Counted from the first letter of the stretch, positions 28,029 to 38,265 are shown. The stretch: 64,000 nt of DNA from Nannocystis bainbridge (GCF_028368995.1 NZ_JAQNDL010000004.1:318001-382000), one strand, 5' to 3'. The notes: generated by a model not told the origin, from the sequence alone. Translations and numbers: made by a program.

Positions 28029-28075
28029 CATGTCCTCATGGACATGTTCTCATGGACAGCTTTGTAAAGCTGTCC
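28029..28075. repeat. chained TGTC-N6-GACA dyads and a 22-bp palindrome
   Basis: CATGTC-ctcatg-GACATG (28029-28046) overlaps CATGTT-ctcatg-GACAGC (28043-28060), which runs into the near-continuous palindrome GGACAGCTTT-gt-AAAGCTGTCC (28054-28075). The elements step at a 14-base pitch. The cluster lies between the frameshifted lipoprotein's start and the 3' end of a small membrane-protein gene (both minus strand), so the palindrome could terminate the latter. Confidence 0.8.
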
Positions 28076-28113
28076 GCTGGAGCGCGTCGATCGGTGTGAA
28101 CCCGATGGCCGAA

Positions 28114-28347
28114 TCAGCGCAGGTCGAGCTCGACGTCGACGCCCTTCTGGCGGCAGGCGGCGAGGATCTCCTCGGTCAGCTGATCGGTGTCACGGTTGTC
28201 GCCGGGCGGGAGGGCCAGGACCACGCGCGGGCGCTGGGCCTCGAGCGCCGCCATGCGTTCGCGGTGCTCGAGGAAGCGGGAGAAGCCGGCGTAGGCGACG
28301 CCCCCGAGCACGGCGACGAGCACCACCAGCGCGAGCAGGATCGGCAT
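28114..28347 (-). CDS. small single-pass membrane protein
   Basis: A 77 aa protein. One N-terminal transmembrane helix (ILLALVVLVAVLGGVAYAGF) is followed by a charged cytoplasmic-type tail, EHRERMAALEAQRPRVVLAL, ending in QLTEEILAACRQKGVDVELDLR. It starts 33 bp after the aldehyde dehydrogenase stop on the same strand and may be the last gene of that unit. No family recognised. It is small, but codon use and the clean N-terminal helix support it as real. Confidence 0.6.
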   Translation of the reverse strand: MPILLALVVLVAVLGGVAYAGFSRFLEHRERMAALEAQRPRVVLALPPGDNRDTDQLTEEILAACRQKGVDVELDLR

Positions 28348-28380
28348 GTCGGTCCAGGATAGCGCGGTGGCGGGCGGGCG

Positions 28381-29949
<1,569 letters not shown>

Positions 29950-30123
29950 AGAGGCGCAAACGGTACGCCGAGCGCGGCCCCACCGACAAGCCGGCGGGCG
30001 GCGCGTTCGATCACGCGTGCGCGCGGGTGAGGCCGCAGGGGGCATGCAGCGGGAGGTCGGAGTGCTCGAGCACACCGACCTCCGTCACATCGTCGCGACG
30101 CGGGGCAGGGCCCGCGCCGGCGG

Positions 30124-32064
30124 TCACGCCTGGGCGCGACCGAGGCTGCGAGGATCGGTGAGGCGACCGGTGACGGCCGAGGCGGCGGCGACGGCCGGCG
30201 ACACCAGGTAGACCGGACCGGGCGCGCCCATGCGGCGATCGAAGTTGCGGTTGGTCGTGCTCGCGGTGGTCTCGCCCTCGAGCGGGATCCCCGGACCGTT
30301 GCCGATGCACGAGCCGCAGCCCGGCGCGGTCACCACGGCCCCGAGCTCGCGGAACAGCCCGAGCAGGCCCTCCTGCTCGGCCGAGGCGCTGACCTCGGCG
30401 CTCGACGGCGTGACGGTGACGCGGACCTTCGGCGCGAGGGTGCGGCCGCGCAGGACTTCGGCGGCGGCGCGCAGGTCGGCGAGCGAGCCGCCGGTGCACG
30501 AGGCGATGACGACGTTGTGGATCGGCACGTCGACGACGTCGGCCAGAGCGGCGCGGTTGCGCGAGTCACCGGGGGTGGCGACGGTGAGCGGGACCTCGGC
30601 GAGGTCGATGGTGATGGTGCGTACGTACTCGGCGCCCTCGTCGGGCTCGACGAACATCGCGTCGGTGTCGACGCCGGGCCGGCGGTCGCGCAGGAACTCG
30701 CGCACGGGCGCGCACGGCTCGACCACGCCGGTCATCAGGCCGCCCTCGACGGTCATGTTGGTGAGCACGCTGAGCTCGTCGACGTTCCACTGATCGAGGC
30801 CGGGGCCGCCGATCTGGATCACGCAGGTGTCGGTGGCCGAGGTGCGCCACTGCTCCTCGCGGAAGTACGGGTCGCCGATGATGTGGAGGATGAGGTCCTT
30901 CGGCGAGACGACGCCGCGGGCGTCGCCGGTGACCCAGATCCGCACGGTCTTCGGCACGGTGACCGGGACCAGGCCGGTGCGCAGCGCGAAGGCCATGGCC
31001 GTCGAGCCGACGCCGAACGCGAAGGCGTTGAGCACGCCGGCGGTCGGGGTGTGCGAGTCGGTGAGGATGATGATGGTGCCGGGGTTGCCGTACTGCTCGA
31101 CGACGATGCGGTGGCACACGCCGGCGTCGTACTTCTGGCCGGGCCCGTGGATCCGGATGCCGTTCTTGAGGCTGGCGCTGACCATCTCGTCGCGCAGCTG
31201 GCGGGCCGAGTCGAGCCGCTGCTTCTTGACGCGCAGCGGGACCGTCGGCTGATCGATGAGGACGAAGTGGTCCTCGAAGGCGGCCGCGAGCTCGGGGTTC
31301 TTGATCGGCGTGGTGCCCCACTCCTGCTCGTAGAGGGCCATCACCATGCCGCCGGTGTACTCGTGCACGCCGCGGAAGCCGACCGCGCACAGCACCTGAT
31401 CGCCCGGCTTGACGGCGGCGATGCCGAAGCGCTCGCCGCCGGTCCAGGTGCGCGCGGCGATGATCTTCTCGGTGCAGTTGAGCGGGCGCGCGGGGGCGTC
31501 GGTGCGGTACTCGGGCTCGATCTCGCCGGCCAGCAGGCGGCTGCCGTAGTGCAGCAGGCCGCCGTTTTGCACGACAGCGCGGAAGAACGGCGGCAGCTCG
31601 GCCGCGAGGCCGCCGAGGTCGACGTCCTCACCGGCCTGCAGGCGGCCGACCACCCCGAAATCGGTGGTGAACGGCAGGCCGCTGTAGACCATGTTCTCCT
31701 GGAAGATCCGCTGGAAGCTGCGGGCCACCACGAGCTCGATGCCGGCGCCCTGGTGGGCGACCACCGCGACCTCGCGGCTCGAGCCGGAGCCGTAGGCGTC
31801 GCCGCCGACGACGACCTGGAAGCCGCCGTCCTTGACGCTGTCCTTTTGGACCTGCTCCTTGAAGTTCTCGAGGAAGTAAGGACCGAGGATGTCGCCGGTG
31901 TAGCCGAGCGTGCAGGCCGCGCCGCTGATCATCAAGTCGGTGTTGACGCCGTAGTGGAGCGGCGGAGCGGCGTCTGCGCGGGCGTCGAGATCCGTGCCCG
32001 TCAGCTGCTGCGCGATGCCCTGCGCGTCGTCGGTGAGCCAGAGGATCCTGCCGCGAAGCTTCAT
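30124..32064 (-). CDS. aconitase-superfamily hydro-lyase with swivel domain first
   Basis: A 646 aa protein. The small swivel domain (LeuD-like) is at the N-terminus: GGDAYGSGSSREVAV at residues 88-102. The large [4Fe-4S] domain (LeuC-like) follows from about 185. TDSHTPTAG is at ~337, with the three cluster cysteines in VIASCTGGS (~521) and PGCGSCIGNGPG (~580), and substrate-binding SxTNRNFDRRMG. All cluster ligands are present, so it should be active on a citrate, isopropylmalate or methylcitrate-type substrate. The order is reversed relative to AcnA or LeuC-LeuD fusions and recalls AcnB without its HEAT domain. A 174-bp gap separates it from the aldehyde dehydrogenase downstream on the same strand. 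Confidence 0.88.
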   Translation of the reverse strand: MKLRGRILWLTDDAQGIAQQLTGTDLDARADAAPPLHYGVNTDLMISGAACTLGYTGDILGPYFLENFKEQVQKDSVKDGGFQVVVGGDAYGSGSSREVAVVAHQGAGIELVVARSFQRIFQENMVYSGLPFTTDFGVVGRLQAGEDVDLGGLAAELPPFFRAVVQNGGLLHYGSRLLAGEIEPEYRTDAPARPLNCTEKIIAARTWTGGERFGIAAVKPGDQVLCAVGFRGVHEYTGGMVMALYEQEWGTTPIKNPELAAAFEDHFVLIDQPTVPLRVKKQRLDSARQLRDEMVSASLKNGIRIHGPGQKYDAGVCHRIVVEQYGNPGTIIILTDSHTPTAGVLNAFAFGVGSTAMAFALRTGLVPVTVPKTVRIWVTGDARGVVSPKDLILHIIGDPYFREEQWRTSATDTCVIQIGGPGLDQWNVDELSVLTNMTVEGGLMTGVVEPCAPVREFLRDRRPGVDTDAMFVEPDEGAEYVRTITIDLAEVPLTVATPGDSRNRAALADVVDVPIHNVVIASCTGGSLADLRAAAEVLRGRTLAPKVRVTVTPSSAEVSASAEQEGLLGLFRELGAVVTAPGCGSCIGNGPGIPLEGETTASTTNRNFDRRMGAPGPVYLVSPAVAAASAVTGRLTDPRSLGRAQA

Positions 32065-32199
32065 GCGAAGTTCGGTTTAACACCCGTGCGCAGGCTTCGG
32101 AAGGTAAAGAGGGGAGTCGGCGGGCCGGCGTGACGTGGCTCAGCTCACCGGTGCTCCGCCGGATGGCCGGCCCAGTGCGGTGGAGTATGTTCGCGGCGC

Positions 32200-33111
32200 A
32201 TGTTCTTGCGCACGGCCCTTCGCTCCCTCTCGCTGACCGCGCTGGTCTCCACGACTGTTCTTCCAGGTTGCGCCTCCAAGCCGGCGACGTCGGCGGAGAC
32301 TCCGGCCCCCGGCGGCGAGGATCCCGCAGGCGCGGCGGCCCGTGACGCCGATCCCGCGACGGTGGAGGCGCTCAAGGCCGCCATCGCCGGCCCGCAGCGC
32401 TCGGCTGAAAACCGCGCCCGCGACGTGTACCGCCACCCGCTCGAGACGCTGCTGTTCTTCGGCCTCAAGAAGGACCAGACGGTGGTCGAGCTGTGGCCCG
32501 GCGGCGGCGGGTGGTTCACCGAGGTGCTGGCGCCGACCCTGCGCGACAGCGGCAAGCTCATCGTCACCAACTTCGACCCCAACGGCCCGGCCGACGCCTA
32601 CCAGACCCGCAACGGCAAGAAGTTCCTGGAGAAGCTGGCCAGCGCGCCGGAGGTCTACGACAAGGTCGAGGTCGTGACGGTGACCGACCCGTCGGCGCTG
32701 GTGCTCGCGCCGGAGAACTCGGTCGACCTGGTGGTCACGTTCCGCAACACCCACGGGTGGGTCGAGAACGGCATCGACGCGGCGGTCTACAGCGCGGCCT
32801 TCAAGGCACTCAAGCCCGGCGGCGTGCTCGGCGTCGAAGCCCACCGCGGCAAGCCGCAGCCGGTCGACGACCCGAAGAAGGTCGCCGAGACCGGATACCT
32901 GCCCGAGGACTGGGTGGTCGCCCGCGTCGAGTCGTTCGGCTTCAAGCTGCAGGCCCGCTCGGAGATCAACGCCAACCCGAAGGACACGAAGGACTACGAG
33001 AAGGGCGTGTGGACCCTGCCGCCGTCGTTCGAGCTCGGGGACAAGGACCGCGACAAGTACGCGGCGATCGGCGAGAGCGACCGCATGACGCTCAAGTTCG
33101 TCAAGCCGTAA
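32200..33111 (+). CDS. methyltransferase-like lipoprotein (COG4798 type)
   Basis: A 303 aa protein with signal and lipobox (STTVLPGCASK). The domain shows DVYRHPLETLLFFGL, the SAM-binding-like VVELWPGGGGWFTEVLAP and DLVVTFRNTHGWV, and ALKPGGVLGVEAHRG. This is the 'predicted methyltransferase' family that is usually exported in proteobacteria. A class I methyltransferase fold is therefore expected, but since SAM is not known outside the cytoplasm, activity is doubtful. Single gene; it ends at a hairpin shared with trxA. Confidence 0.85.
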   Translation: MFLRTALRSLSLTALVSTTVLPGCASKPATSAETPAPGGEDPAGAAARDADPATVEALKAAIAGPQRSAENRARDVYRHPLETLLFFGLKKDQTVVELWPGGGGWFTEVLAPTLRDSGKLIVTNFDPNGPADAYQTRNGKKFLEKLASAPEVYDKVEVVTVTDPSALVLAPENSVDLVVTFRNTHGWVENGIDAAVYSAAFKALKPGGVLGVEAHRGKPQPVDDPKKVAETGYLPEDWVVARVESFGFKLQARSEINANPKDTKDYEKGVWTLPPSFELGDKDRDKYAAIGESDRMTLKFVKP

Positions 33112-33137
33112 GCGAGGCCCGTTCGCGGCCCAAAACA

Positions 33138-33167
33138 AAAGGACAGGTCCCTAGGGACCTGTCCTTT
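33138..33167. terminator. bidirectional hairpin between convergent genes
   Basis: AAAGGACAGGTCCC (33138-33151) and GGGACCTGTCCTTT (33154-33167) form a perfect 14-bp stem with a TA centre. An A-run lies on the left and a T-run on the right, so it can serve both the plus-strand methyltransferase-like gene and the minus-strand trxA. It carries the GGACAG/CTGTCC half-sites of the dispersed dyad family. Confidence 0.85.
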
Positions 33168-33185
33168 CGTGCATCCCGGCGGGGC

Positions 33186-33515
33186 CTAGAGGACCGACTT
33201 GATGAAGTCGGCGATCTTGCCGCGGGTGCCGCCGCCGACCATGCGGTTGGCCAGCTTGCCGTCCTTGAACAGCAGCAGGGTGGGGATGTTGGTGACGCCG
33301 TACTCGACGGCGGTGTTCTGGTTGCGATCGACGTCGAGCTTGACGATCTTGACCTGCTCGCCGAGCTCGCCGGCCAGGGCGTCGAGGTGGGGCGCGATCG
33401 CGCGACACGGACCGCACCAGGTGGCCCAGAAGTCGACCAGGACCGGGGTCTGCGAGTCGAGGACGTCGTTCTTGAAGGTCTGGTCCGAGGTGTTGGTGAT
33501 TTTGTCGGATGCCAT
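33186..33515 (-). CDS. trxA: thioredoxin
   Basis: A 109 aa classic thioredoxin with active site WCGPC (33-37) in [16 protein letters not shown], then [16 protein letters not shown], the cis-Pro loop [12 protein letters not shown] and C-terminal [10 protein letters not shown]. It reduces disulfides in the cytoplasm. The start at ATG 33515 matches the family length. It shares its terminator with the convergent gene at 32200. Confidence 0.96.
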   Translation of the reverse strand: MASDKITNTSDQTFKNDVLDSQTPVLVDFWATWCGPCRAIAPHLDALAGELGEQVKIVKLDVDRNQNTAVEYGVTNIPTLLLFKDGKLANRMVGGGTRGKIADFIKSVL

Positions 33516-33711
33516 GGTGGTCGGGGCGGGTGAGTGCAGGCCAGAGGGCCGTGAAGCAGTCAGGCTTGGACGGGCTTGCAGCGGTTGAAGTGGGGGCCGC
33601 TCGCGGCGGCGGCGCGGCGCAACTGGCGTCGCCGCCGGCCAGAGCATGGTGCCGGGCCCGCGGCGGCGCAAGGGTTGTGAGGCCGCGCGGGCGCGGCTAC
33701 CCTGGCCGGGC

Positions 33712-34098
33712 ATGCCGCGGATCTTCGTCGCCCAGACCCTCGTCGACACATGGCTGTCGACCGGGACCGTGTCCCTCGAGCAGGACCTCCTGCGCGTGTC
33801 CGGTCCCCCGTCGGTCGATCTCTTCATCAACCCCGCGGTATGGTTCGAGCGCATCGACGGCGGCGAGGCCGATCCTCATGACGTCGTCGGGCGCGTGAAG
33901 ACGTCGCAAGAGCTGGCGCAGATGGGCGCCGACCACTACGAGAGCTCGGTCGTGATGGGCGACTACGCGTACACCGTGAAGCCGGGCTTCATCGCCACGG
34001 TGGTCGACGCCCGCGGCTCCGAGGTCCGCCTCGACGGGCCGACGTGGGGCCGGCTCATGCAACAGATCGAGGACCTCGGCGCGTCGTCCGACAGTTAG
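33712..34098 (+). CDS. conserved protein of unknown function
   Basis: A 128 aa protein starting [18 protein letters not shown]. It includes [17 protein letters not shown]-type strands and [20 protein letters not shown]. It is soluble with no signal, metal motif or known fold that I can name. Arrays of short strands suggest a small beta protein. The stop is 5 bp before the hemX-like gene, so it is probably the first gene of the hemX-hemA unit. Conserved synteny with hemA in relatives would be expected if it is real. Confidence 0.72.
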   Translation: MPRIFVAQTLVDTWLSTGTVSLEQDLLRVSGPPSVDLFINPAVWFERIDGGEADPHDVVGRVKTSQELAQMGADHYESSVVMGDYAYTVKPGFIATVVDARGSEVRLDGPTWGRLMQQIEDLGASSDS

Positions 34099-34103
34099 GC
34101 CCC

Positions 34104-34913
34104 ATGCTCGTCCTCTTCATCCTCGCTTCGCTCGCCTACGGGGCCGCGATCTTCGCGTACGCGCTCGACCCGCCCGCGAGCGAGGCGCGCGCAGATGCGC
34201 TGCATCGCGAGACGCGCGCGGGGATCTTGCTGGCGATCGCGGCGGCGCTGCACGTGGGTTGCATCGGCGCGCAATGCGTCGCCGGCGAGCACCCGTTCAG
34301 CTCGGTGTTCCTGGCGACCAGCTTCGGCGCGCTCATCGCGGTGGTCGGCGGCCTGGTGGTCGGACGGATCCGCCGGGCGGCGACGCTCGGCGCGATCGTG
34401 GCGCCGGTCGGGCTGCTCGGGCTCTCGATCGGCGTGATGTTCGGAGCGGCGAGCGTGCACGACCCGCTGCCGGCGCCGACCAGCGCGCTGGCGAAGGCGC
34501 ACATCGGCCTGGCGACGGCGGGCCTCGGCGGGTTCACGATCGCGGCGGGCATCGCCGCGCTTTACCTGACGATGGACCGGCGACTGCGGCTGAAACGCTG
34601 GAAGCCCCAGCCTGGCGGCCTGTCGCTCACCGGCCTCGAGCGCCTGCACTACCATGCTGTGATGCTGGTCGTGCCGGTGCTGACGCTGACGATCGTCACC
34701 GGGGTGCTGTGGACGGTCAAGTCGGGCGGCGTGGCGGCGATCGGCGGGCGCTGGATCGAGGTGGTGATGGCGGCGGCGGCGTGGCTGTGCGGCGCGGCGA
34801 TCCTGGTGATGCGCGCGACGATGGGGCTGCGCGGGCGCAAGTCGGCGCTGCTCACCCTGGCCGCGTTCGCGTGCACGCTGCTCGTGCTGGTCTGGTACGG
34901 GGTGCGGGCATGA
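34104..34913 (+). CDS. HemX/CcsA-like integral membrane protein
   Basis: A 269 aa protein with about eight transmembrane helices (for example MLVLFILASLAYGAAIFAYAL, GLLLAIAAALHVG-type, LGLLGLSIGVMFG, HAVMLVVPVLTLTIVTGVLWTVK). It belongs to the cytochrome c assembly superfamily (CcsA/HemX), with WTVKSGG in place of a WGxxW haem loop. Its start 5 bp after the previous gene and its 4-base ATGA overlap with hemA fit HemX, which in Bacillus lowers glutamyl-tRNA reductase levels. The role here is inferred from position. Confidence 0.82.
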   Translation: MLVLFILASLAYGAAIFAYALDPPASEARADALHRETRAGILLAIAAALHVGCIGAQCVAGEHPFSSVFLATSFGALIAVVGGLVVGRIRRAATLGAIVAPVGLLGLSIGVMFGAASVHDPLPAPTSALAKAHIGLATAGLGGFTIAAGIAALYLTMDRRLRLKRWKPQPGGLSLTGLERLHYHAVMLVVPVLTLTIVTGVLWTVKSGGVAAIGGRWIEVVMAAAAWLCGAAILVMRATMGLRGRKSALLTLAAFACTLLVLVWYGVRA

Positions 34914-36235
34914 CGGAGCTCGTGGCGGTCGGGCTCAATCACAAGACAGCCCCGGTCGAGCTCCGCGAGCGCCTGGCCTTTGGGACAGGTGACGTCGCGG
35001 CCGCGCTGTCGGCCCTGCGCGAGCGCGCGGGCCTCGGCGAGGTGATGATCGTGTCGACCTGCAACCGCGTCGAGGTCTACGCGGTCGCGCCGCACTGGGC
35101 CCGCGCCGGCGAGCGCGTGCTGCAGGCGCTGGCCGACACGCGCGCGGTGCCGCTGCCCGAGCTGGTGGCACACACGTTCGTGCGCGGCGAACGAGCGGCG
35201 GCGAGTCACATCTGTCGCGTGGCGGCCAGCCTCGAGAGCATGGTGGTCGGCGAGCCGCAGATCCTGGGCCAGGTGAAGGACGCGTTCGAGCTGGCGCAGC
35301 GCGAGGGCACCGTCGGCGGGGTGCTCGACCGCTGCCTCGGGACGGCCTTCCGCGCGGCCAAGCGGGTCCGCAGCGAGACCGAGGTGGCCCGCGGGGCGGC
35401 GAGCGTGCCGTCGGTGGCGGTCGACCTGGCGCGATCGATCTTCGGCGAGCTCACCGGCAGCGGCGCGTTGCTGGTGGGCGCCGGCGAGATGGCGTCGCAG
35501 GCCGGCGTGCACCTCAAGGCGGCCGGCGTGGCCGAGATCGCGGTGGTCAACCGCAGCGAGGCCCGCGGGCGCGCCCTGGCGGACGAGCTTTCAGCCCGCT
35601 TCGCGCCGTGGGACAGCCTCGACGCCGAGCTGCGCCGCGCCGACATCGTGGTGACGAGCACCGGGGCGCAGCGGCCGGTGATCGACCGCGCGCTGCTGCG
35701 ACCGGTGATGAAGGTCCGCCGCGGCAAGCCGATCTTCTTCGTCGACATCGCGGTGCCCCGAGACGTCGAGCCGGAGGTGGCGCGTCTCGAACAGGTGTTC
35801 CTCTACAACATCGACGACCTGCAAGGGATCGTGCACGACAACATGCGGGCCCGGGCAGCCGAGGCGGACCGCGCGGGGTCGCTGGTGGAGGAGGAGGTCG
35901 GCGAGTTCGTGGCCTGGCAACGGGCGCGGGCGATCGGGCCGATCGTGCAGGCGCTGCAGCAGCACGCGCGGGCGATCGCGGAGGCGGAGCTCGGCCGGAT
36001 CCGCGGCAAGCTGCAAGGGCTGGCGCCGGAGCAGCAGAAGGCCGTGGAGGCGCTGGCCAACGGGATCGTGCAGAAGCTGCTGCACAAGCCGATGACGGCG
36101 CTGCGCCAGGCCGCGGTGGGCGAGGGCGGCGAGGCCGACCTGGCCGGGGCGGTGCAGCAGCTGTTCGGGCTCGAGGTGCCGTCGGCGACCGCAGCGGCGG
36201 CAGCACTGCTGAAGCCCGAGCTCGTGCGCGAGTGA
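34910..36235 (+). CDS. hemA: glutamyl-tRNA reductase
   Basis: A 441 aa enzyme of the C5 haem pathway; it reduces glutamyl-tRNA to glutamate-1-semialdehyde. The catalytic Cys51 is in MIVSTCNRVEVYAVA. The substrate-binding HICRVAASLESMVVGEPQILGQVK is complete. The NADPH domain has GALLVGAGEMASQAG. The C-terminal dimerisation helices include KLLHKPMTALRQAA. It overlaps the hemX-like gene by 4 bases. hemC lies downstream on the opposite strand, so the two haem genes face each other across a repeat-rich 240-bp gap. Confidence 0.95.
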   Translation: MTELVAVGLNHKTAPVELRERLAFGTGDVAAALSALRERAGLGEVMIVSTCNRVEVYAVAPHWARAGERVLQALADTRAVPLPELVAHTFVRGERAAASHICRVAASLESMVVGEPQILGQVKDAFELAQREGTVGGVLDRCLGTAFRAAKRVRSETEVARGAASVPSVAVDLARSIFGELTGSGALLVGAGEMASQAGVHLKAAGVAEIAVVNRSEARGRALADELSARFAPWDSLDAELRRADIVVTSTGAQRPVIDRALLRPVMKVRRGKPIFFVDIAVPRDVEPEVARLEQVFLYNIDDLQGIVHDNMRARAAEADRAGSLVEEEVGEFVAWQRARAIGPIVQALQQHARAIAEAELGRIRGKLQGLAPEQQKAVEALANGIVQKLLHKPMTALRQAAVGEGGEADLAGAVQQLFGLEVPSATAAAAALLKPELVRE

Positions 36236-36274
36236 CGAGGGCCGGGCGCCGCGACGGGCGCGCTTGAAGCGAGG

Positions 36275-36340
36275 GACATGTCCCGAGGAGAATGTCCTGG
36301 GGGGCATGTCCCTGAGGACATGCCCGTGCGGACATGTCCC
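36275..36340. repeat. cluster of chained TGTC-N6-GACA dyads
   Basis: CATGTC-ccgagg-AGAATG (36277-36294, degenerate), CATGTC-cctgag-GACATG (36305-36322) and CATGCC-cgtgcg-GACATG (36319-36336), the last two overlapping at a 14-base pitch. They lie 40 bases past hemA, between it and the duplicated hemC tails. Confidence 0.8.
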
Positions 36341-36543
36341 TCAGGTCTTGTGGGCCAGGGCGGCGAGCACGGCGTCGGCGCCGAGGCGGAGCAGGAGCTC
36401 GGCGACCCCTCAGGGCTTGTGGGCGAGCGCGGCGAGTACGGCGTCGGCGCGGAGCGGAGCAGGAGCTCGGCGAGCCTCAGGTCTTGTGGGCGAGCGCGGC
36501 GAGCACGGCGTCGGCGCCGAGGCGGAGCAGGAGCTCGGCGACG
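36341..36543 (-). repeat. three tandem copies of the hemC 3' end
   Basis: A ~67-69 bp unit (plus-strand start TCAGGTCTTGTGGGC) occurs at 36341, 36410 and 36477. The third copy is the true 3' end of hemC, encoding ELLLRLGADAVLAALAHKT and its TGA. The other two lie beyond that stop on the minus strand and keep the sequence down to the stop codon (CACAAGACCTGA, CACAAGCCCTGA). The middle copy has small indels that break the frame. They are untranslated duplicates. Confidence 0.92.
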
Positions 36544-37475
36544 GCGGTGCCGAGGTCGGCGGCGTCGGCGGGCGGACCGACGCGGGCGGCGGTGAAGCAG
36601 GGGCGGCCGCTCGGGTCGGTGATGACGCCGCGGACGTGCAGGAGCTCGCCCTGCAGCTCGGCGTGGCAGCCCATCGGGACCTGGCAGCCGCCGTCGAGGC
36701 GGGCGAGGAAGGAGCGCTCGGCGGCGGCGACGGTGGCGGCGTGGGCGTCGTTCAGCGGGGCGACGAGGGCGCGCACGCGGTCGTCGTCGGCGCGGCTCTC
36801 GAGCGCGAGGATCCCCTGGCAGGCGGCCGGACAGAACTGTTCGGGGTCGAGGCGAGCGTCGATGCGCTCGCTCAGGCCGAGGCGGACGAGGCCGGCGGTG
36901 GCGAGCAGGATGGCGTCGTAGTCGCCGGCGTCGAGCTTGCGCAGGCGGGTGGGCACGTTGCCGCGCAGCGGGCGGATCTGCAGGCCAGGGTGGAGGCGCA
37001 GGGCCAGGGCGCCGCGGCGCAGGCTGGTGGTCCCGAGCGCGGCACCGGCGGGCAAGGACTGGATCGAGAGGTCGCTCGGGGCCTGTCCTTCGGGACAGAG
37101 AGCGGCGCGCAGGGCAGGGCCGAGGACGAGGGCGTCGCGGGCGTCCTCCCGCGGCGGGGTACAGACGATGGCGAGGCCGGGGTGCAGGCGCCCGGGCAGG
37201 TCCTTCATGCTGTGGACGGCGAGGTCGACTTCACCGGCGGCGAGTCGCTCCTCGATGGCGTTGACGAACAGACCCTTGCCGCCGATCTGGTTGAGCGGGC
37301 GGTCCTGGATCCGGTCGCCCTCGGTGGTGATGTGCACGAGCTCGACGGCGAGGCCGTCGCCCCAGACGGCGCGCAGCCGGTCGCGGATGTGGTGGGCTTG
37401 CCACAGCGCCAGCTCGGAGGCGCGAGTGCCGATCCGCAGCGGACGATCGAGGTCGGGCTTGGTCGAGGCGGTCAT
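36477..37475 (-). CDS. hemC: porphobilinogen deaminase (hydroxymethylbilane synthase)
   Basis: A 332 aa enzyme joining four porphobilinogens in haem synthesis. Motifs: RIGTRASELALWQA, VHSMKDLP, GTTSLRRGALAL, IRPLRGNVPTRL, and the dipyrromethane cofactor Cys264 in GGCQVPMGCHA. Between RDALVL and LPAGAALG there are about 14 more residues than in the E. coli enzyme. This insert, containing ALCPEGQAP, is encoded by a dyad CCTGTC-cttcgg-GACAGA (37082-37099). ATG 37475 is the expected start. The last 67 bp of the gene are repeated twice downstream. Confidence 0.94.
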   Translation of the reverse strand: MTASTKPDLDRPLRIGTRASELALWQAHHIRDRLRAVWGDGLAVELVHITTEGDRIQDRPLNQIGGKGLFVNAIEERLAAGEVDLAVHSMKDLPGRLHPGLAIVCTPPREDARDALVLGPALRAALCPEGQAPSDLSIQSLPAGAALGTTSLRRGALALRLHPGLQIRPLRGNVPTRLRKLDAGDYDAILLATAGLVRLGLSERIDARLDPEQFCPAACQGILALESRADDDRVRALVAPLNDAHAATVAAAERSFLARLDGGCQVPMGCHAELQGELLHVRGVITDPSGRPCFTAARVGPPADAADLGTAVAELLLRLGADAVLAALAHKT

Positions 37476-37807
37476 GCCGGGCGGGGATGATAGCGCCTGC
37501 GCTCGCACGGGCGCCACCGGGGTCGGGCGCCCGGCCCCGGGGGCTCCGAGGGCCGGGGTCGGGCGGCGGGTGTCATCGAGGCGAGCAGGGCCGCGCGAAC
37601 GGCGAGCGCGCCGCCCTGGTGGCCGTCGACCTCGCACGCGGGGGATGCCGGCAATCCGTGACGGCGCTCGGGATCGATGAGGGGTCAGGCCTCGTGGCGT
37701 GCGTTGCCTTGGTGCGCAGTCGGTCGCGAGGCATGCTGGCCTCGGAGACCGGAGGCGGGCGGCAAGCAGTGCCCGCTCGGCGCAGGTCCGGCGAGAGGAC
37801 GAGGACG
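37476..37807. other. 332-bp gap between divergent hemC and the ABM gene
   Basis: No gene, RNA, dyad or terminator recognised. An open plus-strand frame runs through it into the ABM gene, but the translation is Arg/Gly/Ala-rich without features. Promoters for both flanking genes should lie here, though I cannot point to them. Confidence 0.4.
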
Positions 37808-38143
37808 ATGATCCGCGTGATGTACTGGTGGAAGGTCGAGCCGGGCCAGGAAGATGCGTTCGCGGCGGCGTGGTCGCAGGTGACGCGGTGGATCCGGGAG
37901 CATAAACCGGGCGCTCGCGGCAGCTTGCTGCTGCGCAGCGCCGAGGACCCGCACGAGTTCGTGGCGATCGCCCGCTGGACCAGCCGCGAGGCGTGGGAGG
38001 CGTCGCCGCAGCTGGATGACGCCGAGATGCAGGTGCATCGGCAGACGATGCGGACGACGGCGGAACGCTCGCGCCCGGCCGTGTTCTTCGAGGAGGTGGC
38101 CGACCTGACGGTCAGCGACGAGGAGCGGGCAGGCGAGGCTTGA
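37808..38143 (+). CDS. antibiotic biosynthesis monooxygenase (ABM)-domain protein
   Basis: A 111 aa protein with a single ferredoxin-like alpha/beta ABM domain. It shows MIRVMYWWKVEPGQEDAFAA, SLLLRSAEDPHEFVAIARWT, SREAWEAS and an ending VFFEEVADLTV. Such small dimers are haem- or quinol-linked monooxygenases or merely binding proteins; the motif set does not tell which. The ATG at 37808 matches the domain start. Nearby haem genes make an IsdG-like role thinkable but unproven. Confidence 0.82.
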   Translation: MIRVMYWWKVEPGQEDAFAAAWSQVTRWIREHKPGARGSLLLRSAEDPHEFVAIARWTSREAWEASPQLDDAEMQVHRQTMRTTAERSRPAVFFEEVADLTVSDEERAGEA

Positions 38144-38199
38144 GGCGTGCCGGCGCTTCGCACGGCGCGGCGGGCACGTGGGAGACGCCTGGCGACAGG

Positions 38200-38261
38200 G
38201 ACATGTCGCTGAGGACATAAACCGAAGGACATGCCCATACGGGCATGTCCTCGAAAACATG
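38200..38261. terminator. dyad cluster with 11-bp perfect hairpin between convergent genes
   Basis: ACATGTC-gctgag-GACATA (38201-38219) is followed by AGGACATGCCC (38226-38236) and GGGCATGTCCT (38241-38251), a perfect 11-bp stem with a 4-base loop. A further CATGTC-ctcgaa-AACATG lies at 38244-38261. It sits between the ABM gene (plus) and the S26-like gene (minus) and probably acts as a shared terminator. Confidence 0.7.
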
Positions 38262-38265
38262 TCCT

